From assembly GCA_018296165.2 (NCBI GenBank), contig JACKQL020000211.1, forward strand, positions 1 to 46,391: a stretch of 46,391 bases of DNA. The letters are read 5' to 3'. Below are positions 1 through 11,715 of this stretch, piece after piece (the stretch's first letter is position 1; each line of letters opens with the position of its first letter). The translations under genes were made by a program, and so were the position numbers. The notes below the pieces were generated by a model that saw only the letters and a list, made by a program, of their open reading frames with translations, did no database searches and had not been told where the DNA came from. The stretch comes from Termitomyces sp. T153 (lineage: Eukaryota > Basidiomycota > Agaricomycetes > Agaricales > Lyophyllaceae).

Positions 1-11
1 GGCGGCTCAAT

Positions 12-31
12 TTCATTCATTCATTCATTCA
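12..31. repeat. Short ATTC tandem repeat
   Basis: About five copies of the tetranucleotide ATTC at the window edge. A simple microsatellite with no visible function. Confidence 0.8.
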
Positions 32-207
32 ATGGTCCCTCAGATCCGCTTATAATGTTTTGCCAAAATAATCAATCAGTTCTGGCCTAGCATCATTCAC
101 AGTTGTACAATCACTTCACGCGGACTATGAGTCACCCTTATGTTCTTGTCCGATTTATGACCATTAAAACTTGTCAGGCTTCAATAATCATTCACTAAAT
201 AGTCATC

Positions 208-783
208 ATGCCAGCCTACGACCGCTATTCCGACAATAGACCACTAGCCCTCGATGGTACTATCCATTATCCTCGGAGCATACTCTCTTTGACAGTCCGG
301 AATATCATCCAAAATTATTACGAAGCAAGACGGTTGAATTACAAGAAGACAAATAATGATGATGACATGGATAGCAATGATGAAATTGATACTAGCGAGG
401 AAGACCGAGATGCTTTTGATCTTATGTGGATCGAAGGTCTACAATATAGCATAGACATCAGGAGGGCAATGACACGTTCATACTCTGAAGAAACAGGTAT
501 TGGCTATTCTAAAGAAGTGGAGGTTGAAGACATCAAGAGATGGAGTAGGGCAGGATCAGACGAAGTGGGCTTATTCAGTAGTCTTGATACATGGGTTGGT
601 ATGGCTGCCATGTTTGATTCGTCAAGTTTCTCTCACACTATTGTTCAGGCTATGTCAGAAGCGATAAAGCATCGCAAGGAGAAACGAGGACCTGCACCTG
701 ATGGCTGGAAGGCAGAGGACAAATTACTCGTGTTTCTCTGGTTCATCGCTCGCTGCGGAGGACTTTTCACAGTTGCTATATGA
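208..783 (+). CDS. Hypothetical acidic protein, 191 aa
   Basis: A single uninterrupted frame starts at an ATG with a purine at -3 and ends at TGA. The protein has a strongly acidic segment around residues 50-68 (runs of D, E, S and N), a central mixed helix-like part, and a hydrophobic C-terminal end with aromatic residues. I recognise no family. There is no signal peptide and no convincing membrane segment. Base composition is balanced and CpGs are present, unlike the decayed transposons to the right, so this sits in the less mutated flank. It could be a complete small gene or the main exon of a longer one. An intron near the 3' end cannot be excluded because the hydrophobic tail looks slightly unnatural. 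Confidence 0.5.
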   Translation: MPAYDRYSDNRPLALDGTIHYPRSILSLTVRNIIQNYYEARRLNYKKTNNDDDMDSNDEIDTSEEDRDAFDLMWIEGLQYSIDIRRAMTRSYSEETGIGYSKEVEVEDIKRWSRAGSDEVGLFSSLDTWVGMAAMFDSSSFSHTIVQAMSEAIKHRKEKRGPAPDGWKAEDKLLVFLWFIARCGGLFTVAI

Positions 784-1203
784 CATATGATAAGCTTGTC
801 CGAAAACCATTTTGTATCAATGGTCATAGATTGATCGTCATACATAGTAAATGCGCACATACATAATTGAGGACAGACACTAGAAGCAATATATCCAGGT
901 CAGCAAGCGATCACGGCTGCGGCGTTGAACGGCGCAACGTGCCCTCGCATTGTGGTACAATCATTCTTCTGCAACGAACTTTGATTTCGGGGCCGTAGGA
1001 AGGTGACTTGAAACATCAAAACGCCCACAAAAGCAGTCTATGATAAATAGCAGCCTTATCCTAGGGAAACCTTTAGGCTGGTCCTCCCCAGATCTGCATT
1101 TCATATTCGTTTGAACGTTCAGATCCTTTACCACCTGATTTCACGTAAGGATCAGGTCACTTCCAACACACCATATTTCATAATACTGTTCTCAGGATTT
1201 GCC

Positions 1204-1801
1204 ATGACGCGTATCCTTTTACTATTGTTCGTCGCATTGTCCCTGTCCTCCATGGTCATAAGGGCCGATGAGTTCACCCTTTACCGCTGTGGAACCTCCA
1301 AATCTGCGCTAGGAAAGAAAGACAAGGACTTACAGCGGCTCAAGATGCACTTTCTCGGGACTCGTGATGAGGAAACACTGACAAGCACCGTAGTGATATC
1401 GAAGAAAGTTTGTCCTGGAAGTGACTCTCGTGAGAAACAACATACGAAAGAACAGAATTCCCCGTCAGTTTACTCGTCATAGCTTTTCCTTTCCTTACTC
1501 TTTCATTTTTAGCGGTCTTTCAACTTTTAGGGACCTTGGCGTTGAGCAGTTCTCTGAAAATTGTTCGTCGAAGAGCAAGTTCATATGGTCGTGAGTGGTA
1601 TCACATTATATATAATTAGAGTTCATCAACTCTTGACCTAGCATCAAAAGCAACGAGGTCTCGTCTGTGAAAGACGGACGAGGCCGCCCCATTTTCGAGG
1701 CCTGCAAAGACTATGACCCAAAATATCACGTCTCTATTATTCTGACAGAAGACGCTGACGATATTGGGAAAGTGTGGGACAACCTGGCCCGTTTGCCTTG
1801 A
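1204..1801 (+). CDS. Small secreted protein, three exons, about 159 aa
   Basis: Exons read 1204-1463, 1531-1590 and 1642-1801. Introns are 1464-1530 (GTCAGT donor, TTTTAG acceptor, branch-like TTCAAC) and 1591-1641 (GTGAGT donor, CTTGAC branch, CCTAG acceptor). Both introns are phase 2 and the sum is 480 nt, exactly 160 codons with TGA. The N-terminus is a clear signal peptide of about 21 residues (leucine-rich core, then VIRA before a polar mature end). The mature part is charged and has four cysteines (YRCG, KVCPG, ENCSS, EACKD), possibly two disulfides. The ATG at 1204 was chosen because it puts the hydrophobic core at the N-terminus; the upstream in-frame start at 1111 would bury it. The family is not recognised. 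Size and cysteines resemble fungal small secreted or ribonuclease-like effectors, but that is only an impression. The intron-1 donor is the weakest part of the model. Confidence 0.6.
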
Positions 1802-3118
1802 TAAAAAAAAAGGGGCACTCAAGGACCTAGTCCCGGCAGTCCGACCATTGACGACGGTGGCAGTGGCTCATGCGCATTCGACACTTGTAGCTGCAGTTCC
1901 AAGGGCGATCAAAACCACAAGCGAAAAGACAACGTCGGAGATGGGGTATAAGGTGGTCGCGAGCAGAGGACAGAAGACAAGGAGGCATTTCTCTCGCAGT
2001 GGTCGGGAGATTATGTTGACAAGAATCGCAGAGAGAAGAAGTAAAAGGGAGCAGAAGAATGTTTTCTAGGGCGTTGATACTTTTGTGTATATCAAGTATA
2101 GCTAGCATAACGGTGTTCGTGTGGTACTGTTTGCAATGGCATGCACTGTTTGGATGTACACCTTGGAGCAGTCAGAAGAGATCACAAAAAAGACGAGAGC
2201 GAGCAAATGGATTTCAATGGTAGAATTTCAAAAAATCTGTAGTAAACTCGAGGGACCATTAATAACACGGAGAGAAGTACCGTCAATGGCCTGGAACACT
2301 CTTATAACGGAGAAAATGATCGCTGTCAACAGGTCAAAGTCAAGGATAGGGTTTCGAATGATCGCCAAAAAGGCACACACGCTATGCACACGCTGATAGT
2401 CATGCAAGTGGAATCCAACCTACCATAAGTTTTGATCATCGCCAATTTTGATAGAAGATAGAGGCAGGACGCGTTGATGCCAAGACCCGTGTTCATAGCC
2501 TTTCCCAACTGATTTTTAAATTCTATGCTAATGAAGTGTAGATCAACGTGGACGTCATAAGGGTTTTCTGAGCCGGGACTTTTGATCAAAGTGACTTGAT
2601 CGCTGTAAGAGACATGTTCTCAGCGCCGTAGGAAATGTAAAGTCCGCGGTCAATCATCATGGCGCATCAGTTCTAAAATTGAGTAACTCGTCAACATTAT
2701 ATCATGAAAATGTTTGGAAGACCAACAACGAACCTCAGGTATCCGGAATATCCTAATCTCCTGCAGAGGGGCTTGTTGAAATAATTGATGCAACAGAAAA
2801 AAATACAAGATGCAGTAAAATCACCAAGAACCAGTTCACAAAGCACAGTAGACAGTAAGTTTCGAGGCCGAAAACGCGTCATGGAAGGCTCAGGCTGAAC
2901 CACATCACAGGAACGATGGCAGGTTGGTAACAACACGCGATGGGCATGTCGGAAGCACATCTTCATTGAGTATGTTAGAGTGCCAATGGGCGGTTGCAAC
3001 AACGGGGCGGGGTGGGGCATTATGAAGAGTTGGGCAAGTGAGTGTTCATCGCGCTGTGATCCTGAACAGTTGGGATGAGTGGTGAGCGTGTTGTGGATGG
3101 CTAACTTGAGATGGATAT
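1802..3118. other. Region without a confident gene
   Basis: Several short open stretches occur (for example 1831-2069 and 2121-2396 on +), but none has family features or a full gene structure. An alternative last exon of the preceding secreted gene could begin near 1840, using a weak donor at 1791. I prefer the in-frame TGA at 1799. CpG content is normal here, so this is not decayed transposon. Confidence 0.4.
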
Positions 3119-3970
3119 TGATACACCGGCCTCAAAACTGAGGACCGGTGAAAGTGCTTAAATCACAAGAAAGTCTATTCTATATACCAAAGAGGCTGAA
3201 AACCGTAAGCCAGAAACGTCGAAAACTGTAGACAAGAAAAGACCTACCTTGAAAAACTAAGTACTACCACCCACAAGACACTAAAGATGAATAACCAAAG
3301 CAGATACGTCAGAATCACAGTGATCGAAAAAGATCATGTGCTGACAAAAAGCCGAGTTTGTGGCTATGCATAAGCCGAGACGGCAATATCAGATCATGAT
3401 CCAAGCCATCAAAGGCGGCGAGCCTCTGCACAATTTCCTTGACCGCGTTCCACTAATTCACGTCCTAGAAACAACGAATATCTAAGTTCGCAAAAATACT
3501 ATTGAGTCCCACCGAAATGGCTAAGAAGAAGTGACAGACGGAGAAAGCCAAAAACCTAAGCTGGGACAAGTGCCAAGGATAGCCCTAGGAGACCGGCGTA
3601 TAACATACCCGACCAGCCACAAAACATGCGGATAGCACGTTGGTTCGTGCGCCAACAACGACCTATAAAAAGAGGAGGATTTCGAAGGAAAAGAGCAGGC
3701 AAACTATGTACCACAGCTCGGAATTCCCCAGGGAGTGGAGTTCTTAGGTTTAAGAGTATACTAGTTGCTTCGGGATTAGTAATTATACTATTGAGCCCAT
3801 TTGTCAGCGCGAGACCGTCTCAAGCTTTTCACTAAATCATTAAAATATTAAATCAACTTTCTATTGGAGTTCTACATGAGCTGGAGTGTAACTAAGCCTC
3901 CAAAATCTGTGAAGTAGAAGGTTTGATTAGTTGATCTGATCAATCAGCAAAGTCAACCTTACATTTCGCA
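3119..3970 (+). repeat. Gypsy-1 5' LTR
   Basis: 852 bp, nearly identical in sequence order to 11896-12759. It keeps many CpGs (for example CCGG at 3126 and 3145) that are TG or CA in the 3' copy. A TATA-like box lies at 3664-3671. An open frame at 3626-3835 inside it is not thought to be a gene. Confidence 0.9.
3664..3671 (+). promoter_or_regulatory. TATA-like box of the Gypsy-1 LTR
   Basis: TATAAAAA in the second half of the LTR, also conserved in the 3' LTR near 12453. It is the likely core promoter for the element's genomic transcript. Confidence 0.5.
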
Positions 3971-3975
3971 TCATC

Positions 3976-3990
3976 TGGAGCCCACCGCAA
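3976..3990 (+). other. Candidate primer-binding site of Gypsy-1
   Basis: TGGAGCCCACCGC begins five bases after the 5' LTR. TGG at this position fits pairing with a tRNA CCA end. The specific tRNA is not determined. Confidence 0.35.
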
Positions 3991-4289
3991 GGGCTTTTGT
4001 TGCACAAAACTCACTTTTTGGATTTCCTTGAGGAAGTCCAACCCTTGTGAAACATTAGTTTTGCACCACCTGGGTCTTGGCCCAAAACACCTGAAGTTAT
4101 TACAACCAAGGTGAAAAACTCTGTTGCATTAAGGAAAAGAGAGACTAGGACCAATAGCAGTGGTTCAGAGTCCTTTTTGCCTGACCCTGAAATCTTACTC
4201 AGGAGAAGAAAACTTTGACTGAGAAAGCAATTTCAAGCTCACCAAAAGAACTGTGCCCTACTACTCAACCAGTTTCTACTACCTCAATT

Positions 4290-5582
4290 ATGGAGCAAAA
4301 TATCAGATATAAACTACCACTGCCTGACAGCAGGGATGCACCTAAGTTGAAGCACACTGAGCCCTCAGAGGTTTGTCACTTTTTACAAAGGATGATCTCT
4401 CTGTTTGAGCATGCTGGGATCCAAGGAGATAAGGAAAAGGAAAAAGAGAATCTTAGAGTATGTGGATGCTCAGACTGAACAGGAATGGCTGGGCTTTGAT
4501 TCCTTTGGAGATGACTATACTTGGTCTGCTTTTGAGAAAGAGATTAAGGAGTCCTATCCAGAAGCAGTGGATGACACAGGTAGTGTTGCAAACCTGAACA
4601 GAATCTGCAGAAAACATGCCAGACTTAATAGGAATAACACTACAGAAATCCATTCTCTCATAAGGAAATTTAGAGCTGAGGCTAAGAAGTTGGCTAATGT
4701 CACTGGAAATGGGTCTCTGGTAGACAAATTCCTGGGGTGCTTTACACCAGCTTTTGGGGATGTGATTGAGGAAAGGTTGATCAGTAGATATGGCCATTAC
4801 AAAGACCCTGCTAGAAATAAGCACAAGGACAACAAGTATGACCTATCAGAAGTGCTGACAGTAGTAGGGACCTTGATCGATGGTGCTACTGTAAGGAGCT
4901 CTAGAGAAGAGAAAATAGAAAAAAGGGAAACTAGTAGGGGGACATTAAGGAGGAGGAAGTGGAGGAGAAAATGGCTCATCTACAAGATGCTGTGGTTACC
5001 ATTGGGAAACAAATGGGGAGCATCCAGAGTACCATGCAAGCTTTGCAAGCTGGTCAGTTGGACATGCACAATACCTTCTTGAAAACCAAAAGAAGCCAGG
5101 GTATAAGGGCAGAAGGGCCTCCTACATTTCCAACTTCTGGAAGAAGTGGTATTACTTGCTTCTATTGTTGGCAAAGTGGACATAGAATCTCAGAGTGTGA
5201 AGTCATCAAGGGAGATGTACAAAAAGGATGGATCATCCTATTGGAAGGGAGAGCCAGACCACTTAATAGTGCTCCTTTACCTAGAGATCCTGCTAGTATA
5301 TCTCCTCATGCTAGACTAGCACAGGTACATGATAAGCAAGTGAACATGTATTTTGGATGGCCAGAAGATGACCCTTCAGAGACAGTCACTTACTCTACCT
5401 ATGTAAACTCTGCTAGAGGCACAAGGGATGACATGCTAGAATGCATTCAACATAAGGAGTCAGACTACTTGGGGGACTTGGAGAAAGGTTTCAATAAAAT
5501 GGCTGAGATGCTTAGTGTGTTGGTCAATACAAGGAACACAGCTAGTCCTGAGGGACAGAAATCTTCCTCTAAGGATTTTTGA
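4290..5582 (+). pseudogene. gag: Gypsy-1 gag, frameshifted, with CCHC knuckle
   Basis: Capsid/nucleocapsid remnant. Reading begins at ATG 4290 (the frame is open further upstream without an ATG), shifts near 4440 in an A-rich stretch, and shifts back near 4955. The middle part has the helical, charged character of retrotransposon Gag capsids. The zinc knuckle CFYCWQSGHRISEC (CX2CX4HX4C) lies at 5157-5198 and identifies the nucleocapsid. The frame ends at TGA 5580. The two frame changes sit in purine-rich runs and are most simply indels after insertion. A programmed shift is less likely because there are two of them. Confidence 0.75.
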
Positions 5583-5590
5583 ATAACACA

Positions 5591-6619
5591 ATGAAGACAA
5601 TTAGGAAAGAGGCATCTCAGCCAGGAGTATCCTCATTGTCAGAGAGAACCCCTGAAAAACCCTGGAAAGAAAAGCTAACTCTGGTGATTCCACCTAGAGT
5701 TGCACCAAAACTGGACCTACCTTTTGAGAAGGTTCCAGCCCTCAATGAGGGACCAGACTTGCCAGTGCAGGACACTGTTAAAAGTTCCTTAACAGGAACA
5801 AGGAGGAAGGAGTGGGATAGGACCATTGATAGGCTCTGGGAGGCTACTGTACCTTTCAGTACTGGAGAACTGTTAGATGTGGCTGCTGGATTGAGAGAAG
5901 CAATGATACAAAAATTGACTCTCAAATCAGGGACTCAGTCTAGGGATCCCAATATTCCAAGGGTAGCAGTTCAACAGCAGACTGTAAGGGAGAAGAAACC
6001 ACCTGACAACATAGATGTCAATGACCTACCAATGGCAACCTATTTCATTGCAGATGGGACACAGGATGATTTGCCTACTGGTGCAGTAGTACATCAGGAT
6101 TGTGTAGCCACTTACTTGGAAAATATCCCTCCAGGAGAAAAGCCAGTAGTGGTGTATGTGGCTAGAGATTTGCAAGTGTTGAGGTCCTTGAACCCCATTG
6201 TCAATCAAAGGGGGCAAGTAGAGACAATTCTAGATAGTGGTTCTCAGATAGTTTGTATGGCACTAGATGAGGCACTTCATTTAGGATTGACTTGGGATCC
6301 AGACATATGCTTAAGGATGGAGAGTGCCAACAGTCAAGTAAATACATCAGTTGGTTTAGCCAAAAATGTGCCATTTACTTTTGCTGAAGGCTTCACTATT
6401 TATCTACAAGTGCATATCTTTGTCAAACCAGCTTATACTGTCTTGTTGGGTTGTCCTCTTGACACACTGACAGAAAGCAACATACAAAACTTTCAAGATG
6501 GCAGTGCCATCATAACTATCAGAGATCCTAATACTGGTCATTGGACAGCCCTGCCCACTCTTCAAAGAGGGAAGGTGCCAAAGCCAGGTGTTGGAGGAGA
6601 TAGTGATCCAAGATTTTAA
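5591..6619 (+). CDS. Gypsy-1 aspartic protease region
   Basis: Starts at ATG 5591, nine bases past the gag stop, in a different frame. The first two thirds is a charged Gag-Pro linker of the kind found in many Agaricomycete Gypsy polyproteins. The protease motif ILDSGSQIV is at about 6228-6254, and a LLGCPLDTLTES segment follows, matching the usual flap-to-C-terminal order of retropepsin-like domains. About 342 residues from the ATG. The catalytic DSG is intact. In the element this would be part of a larger polyprotein, so the separate frame probably reflects a frameshift. Confidence 0.75.
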   Translation: MKTIRKEASQPGVSSLSERTPEKPWKEKLTLVIPPRVAPKLDLPFEKVPALNEGPDLPVQDTVKSSLTGTRRKEWDRTIDRLWEATVPFSTGELLDVAAGLREAMIQKLTLKSGTQSRDPNIPRVAVQQQTVREKKPPDNIDVNDLPMATYFIADGTQDDLPTGAVVHQDCVATYLENIPPGEKPVVVYVARDLQVLRSLNPIVNQRGQVETILDSGSQIVCMALDEALHLGLTWDPDICLRMESANSQVNTSVGLAKNVPFTFAEGFTIYLQVHIFVKPAYTVLLGCPLDTLTESNIQNFQDGSAIITIRDPNTGHWTALPTLQRGKVPKPGVGGDSDPRF

Positions 6620-6789
6620 ATCTCAATGATCTGGTCAGTGACCAGGGAGAGGTGGCAGTGATGATTGGAGAGAAGGAGAATGGTGAAGTAGTGGTGACTG
6701 GATACACTATAAATCATAGTGGATTCAAGAACCAGGAGTTGAGAGATGTGTATCTAGAGGTGTATCACTGGAGATCCACTAGCAGACAT

Positions 6790-8677
6790 GCCACAGTTGG
6801 ACCTAAACCCACCTGATTTAAAACCCACAGGGAGGTACACTGCTGAGTGCAAAGAGATCATTGACCAAGCATGTGGTGATGGTTTCTTATGGCCAGAGAT
6901 GAAGGCAGTACATCATCTAATGATGCTGCAGAATGAGGCTTTTGCATAGGATGATTCTCAAAAAGGTAGGCTCAAGGAGGAATTCTTCCCTCCTGTGGTG
7001 ATGCCAGTAATTCCTCACACCCCCTGGGTATTGAAGAACATTCCCATTGTTCCTGGACTCAGAGATAAAATCTGCCAGATGATAAAGCAGAAAATTGAGG
7101 CAGGAGTATATGAGCCATCCAACTCTTCATACAGATCCCAGTGGTTCACAGTATTGAAGAAGGATGGTGAGAGTTTGAGGATAGTTCACAGCTTGGAACC
7201 TTTAAACAAAGTAACCATAGCACATTCTGGTTTGCCACCAGCAACTGAAGAGTTAGCTAGTCATTTTGCTGGCAGAGCTTGTGGAGGGATCTTTGACTTG
7301 TATGTGGGATATGATGAGAGAGTATTAGATGTGAAGTCTAGGGACTATACCACCTTTCAGACACCCTTTGGTGCTCTAAGGCTGGTAACCCTGCCAATGG
7401 GCTGGACAAATTCAGTACCAATCTTTCATGATGACATTACCTTCATCTTGAAAGATGAGACACCTCATGTAACTTGGCCATATATTGATGATGTGCCAAT
7501 CAGAGGTCCACCTCACAGGTATGAATTGCCAGATGGAGGCTATGAGGTTATCCCAGAAAATCCAGGCATTAGGAGATTTGTATGGGAACATCTGCAGAAT
7601 GTAAACAGAGTGTTACAAAGAATCAAATATGCTGGAGGGGCTTTCTCTGGGAAGAAGTCAGTAGTCTGTGCAGATGAGATTGTAGTGGTTGGGCACAGGT
7701 GTTCCTATGAGGGACAGAAACCTGAGACCAAGTGGTTGGCCATTGTTATGGGGTGGAGTGATTGCCAGAATAAGTCAGATGTCAGAGCTTTTCTAGGTAC
7801 TTGTGGTACCTTTAGAATGTTCATTAAAGTCTATGCCAAAGTGGCTGCACCTATCAACAAGTTGACTCAAAACCACACACCATTTGTTTGGGGTGAGGAA
7901 CAACAGTCAGCAATGGCTCAGTTAAAGAAGTTGCTAGTTGCAAGTGCACCTCTAAAACTACTTGACTATGAGTCAGGAGGGGCAGTGGTCCTATCAGTTG
8001 ACACTTCTTGGATGGCAGTGGCTTTTGGAATATTCCAAGAAGTGCCAGACAATCCTAAACAATGCACTTGTGCTAAGCTAGGGTCCATCACCTTGAATGA
8101 GAGGGATGCAAGATTCTCACAACCTAAAAGAGAACTCTATGGTTTTATGAGAGCCTTGCAAGCTAATAAGTATTGGCTGGTTGGTTGTAGAAAGCTTGTA
8201 GTGGAGACAGATGCCAAGTATTTGAAAGGAATGCTAACCAATCCTGGAGTAGGACCTAATGCCACCATTATGAGATGGATTGAGGATGTCCTACTCTATC
8301 ATTTTACTTTGAGACATGTGCCAGGAAAGACCTTTAGTGTTGATGGCCTGTCCAGGAGGCTCAAGCAGCCAGGAGATGAGGAGTACCCACCTGTTAATCC
8401 AAAGTTGGTGGACAACCCAAAGACTATGCACTTTGAATATCCAGCTAAAACCAACAATGAACCAGGATGGGAGGATTGGAAACCCTTAGCACTTGAAGAG
8501 TTTGCAGATCAAATTGACACTAAAGGTGGCTATCTACATGCAGTAGCCACTGAAGTATTGGACTTTGAACAAGAACTTGATAGAGCAAGGTCTCAAGAGG
8601 TGGAACTTAGGAAGGCAGTTCTAAGTCAGCAGCAGACATCTAGAATAGATCCTGTTGCAGTACTATCTCTCTCTTAG
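6790..8677 (+). pseudogene. pol: Gypsy-1 reverse transcriptase and RNase H
   Basis: Long frame 6995-8677 with related sequence back to 6790, interrupted by TAG near 6949. RT signs: PSNSSYRSQWF and VLKKDGESLRIV (fingers), FQTPFGALRL and LPMGW (palm), and the catalytic box YIDD at 7481-7492. RNase H follows with LSVDTSW, KRELYG, VETDAKY and a final VDGLSRR. The order RT then RNase H is normal for Ty3/Gypsy. The frame stops at 8677, 57 bases before the integrase frame. Apart from the upstream stop this domain pair is open and its catalytic aspartates are present. Confidence 0.85.
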
Positions 8678-8734
8678 CCTCTATTACTCATAGAAGGTAC
8701 TGAGGAAGAAAAGGAAGCAGACTTACAAGCCTAC

Positions 8735-10209
8735 TTGGAACATAGGAAGGGTGGTGAAAGTGGACAGTGGGATGACTTGCTACCAATTGTACAAAGCTGG
8801 TTACAAGACCTGAGCAAAGAACCTGAGGGTTTGCAGGGTTGGGACTCAGACAAGTTCAGGAGGTTTGCAAGACAGTTCTTCTTTGATCAAAAGGAGAGAC
8901 TGTACAAACGCAATCATGAGGTTAGGCATAAGCTAGTAGTCAATATTGGTAGGCAAATGTTCATGCTTCAATCAGCCCATGATGCCTTGGGGCATAGGGG
9001 GACTTATGCAACCAAAATGTTAATTCAAGAACGATTTTGGTGGCCAGGAATTGATGGAGATGTGCAGTGGTATGTTGGGACTTGTCACAACCGTCAGATA
9101 TGCCAGAAGACAGTTGTAAACAGGGCTCCCACAGTGACCTATACACCCTCTATCTTCCAAACAATCCACATTGATACTATGCACATGACTCCAGCTTCAA
9201 ATGGCTGCAAGTATATTGTCCATGGTAGGTGTGCATTGTCTTCATGGATGAAAGGGAGGCTCTGCACAAGGAAAACCATAAAACAATTGGTCAATGGTTG
9301 TTTGAGGATGTAATTTGTTGTTGGGGCTGCATTGCAGAGATCATCACTGACAATGCTGGACAATTCAAGAAGGTCACAGCTTGGATAGAAAGCAAATATG
9401 GAATCAGAGGCATAGCCATCTCTCCATACAACTCTCAAGCTAATGGCAAAATTGAAAGACTGCATTGGAATGTCAGGCAAGCTTTATTCAAAGCTTGTGA
9501 GGACTGCACTAAATGGTTTTGGTTCTTCTTCCATGTAATGTGGAGTGATCACATTACTATCTGGCAGAAATTTTGGTGTTCACCATACTTCATGGTCACT
9601 AGGGCTCATCCAACTCTACCTTTGGACTTGGTAGAGGCTACCTGGTTAATAGAATTACCAGAAGGGCCATTATCTACAGAAGAGTTGATTGCTTATTGTG
9701 CTAGGGCTTTAGCCAAGCACCACCAACATGTAAAAGAGATGAGGGAGAGAGTTAGGAAGGACAAACTCCAATGGGTCCTGAAATTTGCAGAAGAGCATAA
9801 AAACTCTATCAAAGACTTCAATTTCAGACCCTTGGACTTGGTATTGGTCAAGAATATGATTACAGAAAGTTCACACAGTGCTAAAATGCTTCCCTATTTT
9901 CATGGTCCAATGGTAGTAATCACTAAGACCAAGGGTGGTAATCACATTGTAGCAAAGCTGAATAGGTCATTCTGGCAAACCAGGGTGGCAGTATTTAGGG
10001 TAGTCTCTTACAGAGCTCAAAGACAATTGGAGCTATCCCAATGCCTAGAGCAGTGGGTGGATATCACTCCAGAAAAGTTAAAAGAGTTAAGGGAAGAACT
10101 GCAAAAGCCTACTAGAAATGCTGTATTGGATCTGTCATTTGGATCTATAAGGCTTCATGAGCCTCTAGACTATGACATAAAGGGGTTGGACAATAGCCCT
10201 GAAAGTTGA
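8735..10209 (+). pseudogene. Gypsy-1 integrase, one frameshift
   Basis: Zinc-binding HHCC part: AHDALGH...CHNRQIC at about 8970-9105. Catalytic core: first Asp in HIDTMH (about 9165), second in ITDNAG (about 9342), Glu in GKIERLHW (about 9447), so the DDE triad is visible. A single frame change near 9255 separates the first Asp from the rest. The C-terminal part (to 10209) is a basic tail without chromodomain. The gene would insert the cDNA copy into chromosomal DNA. Confidence 0.8.
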
Positions 10210-10396
10210 TGAAAAATTAAAGTTTTGCTTAAACAAAAATCAAAATAAGTAAAAAGGCTTAGTTTGGTCACACATTTTTGGGGTTAATGGTATTAAATTT
10301 GGGGGTTATGGAATGAGAAAAATAGAGGGAATTTTTTTACAAGTAGGGATGGTTAAGGTATGACTATGCTATGTGAAGCAGAGACAAAGCAAGTGT

Positions 10397-11685
10397 TTAT
10401 AATGCAGGGATTGGCAGAAGCTCCAAGGAATTTTTGGGCTCAGCAATGGGGGAGGTGGCAAGCTTGATATCAGACTCTTCAGGAGTAGACTGAAAGGCTG
10501 AGTGAGTGATGAGCAAAGGAATGGAAAAATAATAGAAAAAGATGCGCCTCAAAAGAAACATTAAGGACATCAAGCAGCAAATCCATGAGATTGACATTTG
10601 GGGAGGCCAAAACCTTGTCAAGATGAGCAAGGCAAACAGCAATGAGCTTGTATGTCTGCAGAGAAAAATTGAGAAGGTGGAGCTGCTGTTGAGCAGCAAG
10701 CTCCACTGCCTCGTGTTGTTTCTTGAGGTCCTCATGGGGTACTGGCTCATTGCCATTGGCGAGGGAACCAGCCTCAAGAGTAGCATCAACCTGGCCTAAA
10801 AGAAGAAGAGCAGCTCTGCTGCCCAACTTATAGTTGGCTAAGGGAGATGGTAAACAAAAAGGTCAAAGGATGAAAAGAAGGAAAAGCATACTGACTGAGG
10901 GGGTAACCTTAACCTTTTTGGGCTTATGCTTGCCATTGATTTCAGTCTGAGACAGAGAAAGGGTAATATTAAGAGTGTTGAGACAATGAGTGAGGGTGTC
11001 AAGGCAAGAGGCTAGGGTACTTACATTAGCTTTTTGTTTGGAAGAATGAAGAGTGGAGGGACCTAGCATTTCAATGTCTTGATCTTTTGCACAATGCTTC
11101 TACTGAAAAGACAGGATCTGAGAAAAGACTAGGGAGAAAAGAGAAGAACCAACCTCTTTAAGCTCATGCTTGCATTGCATCTCATGACAAGTATTGTTGA
11201 TTAAGATGATAGCATCAGCAAACATGAAGAAGGCCTGGATGTCAGGGGTTTCATTAGCAGTGCTGTGTTCACACTGGGGAAGGATCAAAGACAGGGTGTC
11301 AGCCAGACCTTTCTGCTTGGCAATGCATGGAAAGTTGGCTTGATCAGCAAAATGCTGGAGGAGGGTTAGTGATAAAAATAGGAAGAGGGAATGAAGGACT
11401 CATAAGCTGCATGATACCTAAATAACGGGCATGATCAGCACCAGAACTGGAAAATCCACTGGCTGCACTATACAATCCAATGATGGCCTGTGCAAACAGT
11501 GGAAACTGCAGGACAGCCAAGATAACTTGGTTTGCATCATGCTTGATCAAGCATTTGAGCAGATCAAAGTTATCAGGCTTTGTCTGAGAAGAGGATGCAT
11601 TGGCAGGAATGTGGGGATGGAATGGCTGGGCAGAGGGACCAGTAGGCATCTTGTGAGGAGCAGTGGGGACAGCTTTGGGAGGCAT
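10397..11685 (-). CDS. Five-exon antisense gene inside Gypsy-1, about 347 aa
   Basis: On the strand opposite to gag-pol. Exons in reading order: 11685-11418, 11338-11154, 11099-10892, 10837-10548, 10489-10397; total 1,044 nt with no internal stop. Introns are 79, 54, 54 and 58 nt. Donors: GTATCA, GTTGGT, GTATGC and one GC-type donor (GCGCAT). The phases of all four agree. The first intron needs the second AG (TCAAG), because the CTCCAG just after a good CTAAC branch would give a stop. The start MPPKAV follows a TATA-like box by about 30 bases. The protein begins with a Pro/Ala/His-rich tail, continues with helical segments rich in leucine and histidine, and ends ELLPIPAL. I recognise no family. 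A GTAAGT inside exon 3 could excise 78 nt in frame as an alternative intron. The model survives although the sense genes are frameshifted. Confidence 0.6.
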
Positions 11686-11715
11686 GCAGTCAGAAGGAGG
11701 ACAGTATGACAAGAA

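Noticed and set aside
1764..2396. Additional basic protein genes at 1764-2069 and 2121-2396
   Set aside because: Arg/Lys-rich frames without consistent structure; a competing frame is equally open, so no gene is called.
3626..3835. 69-aa frame in the Gypsy-1 5' LTR
   Set aside because: It lies wholly within the LTR and is broken in the 3' copy; promoter sequence is a better explanation.
4290..5582. Programmed frameshift in Gypsy-1 gag
   Set aside because: Two shifts in opposite senses in a decayed element are better explained by indels.
10542..10799. Plus-strand 85-aa frame between Gypsy-1 integrase and 3' LTR
   Set aside because: It lies opposite exon 4 of the antisense gene and has no family features.
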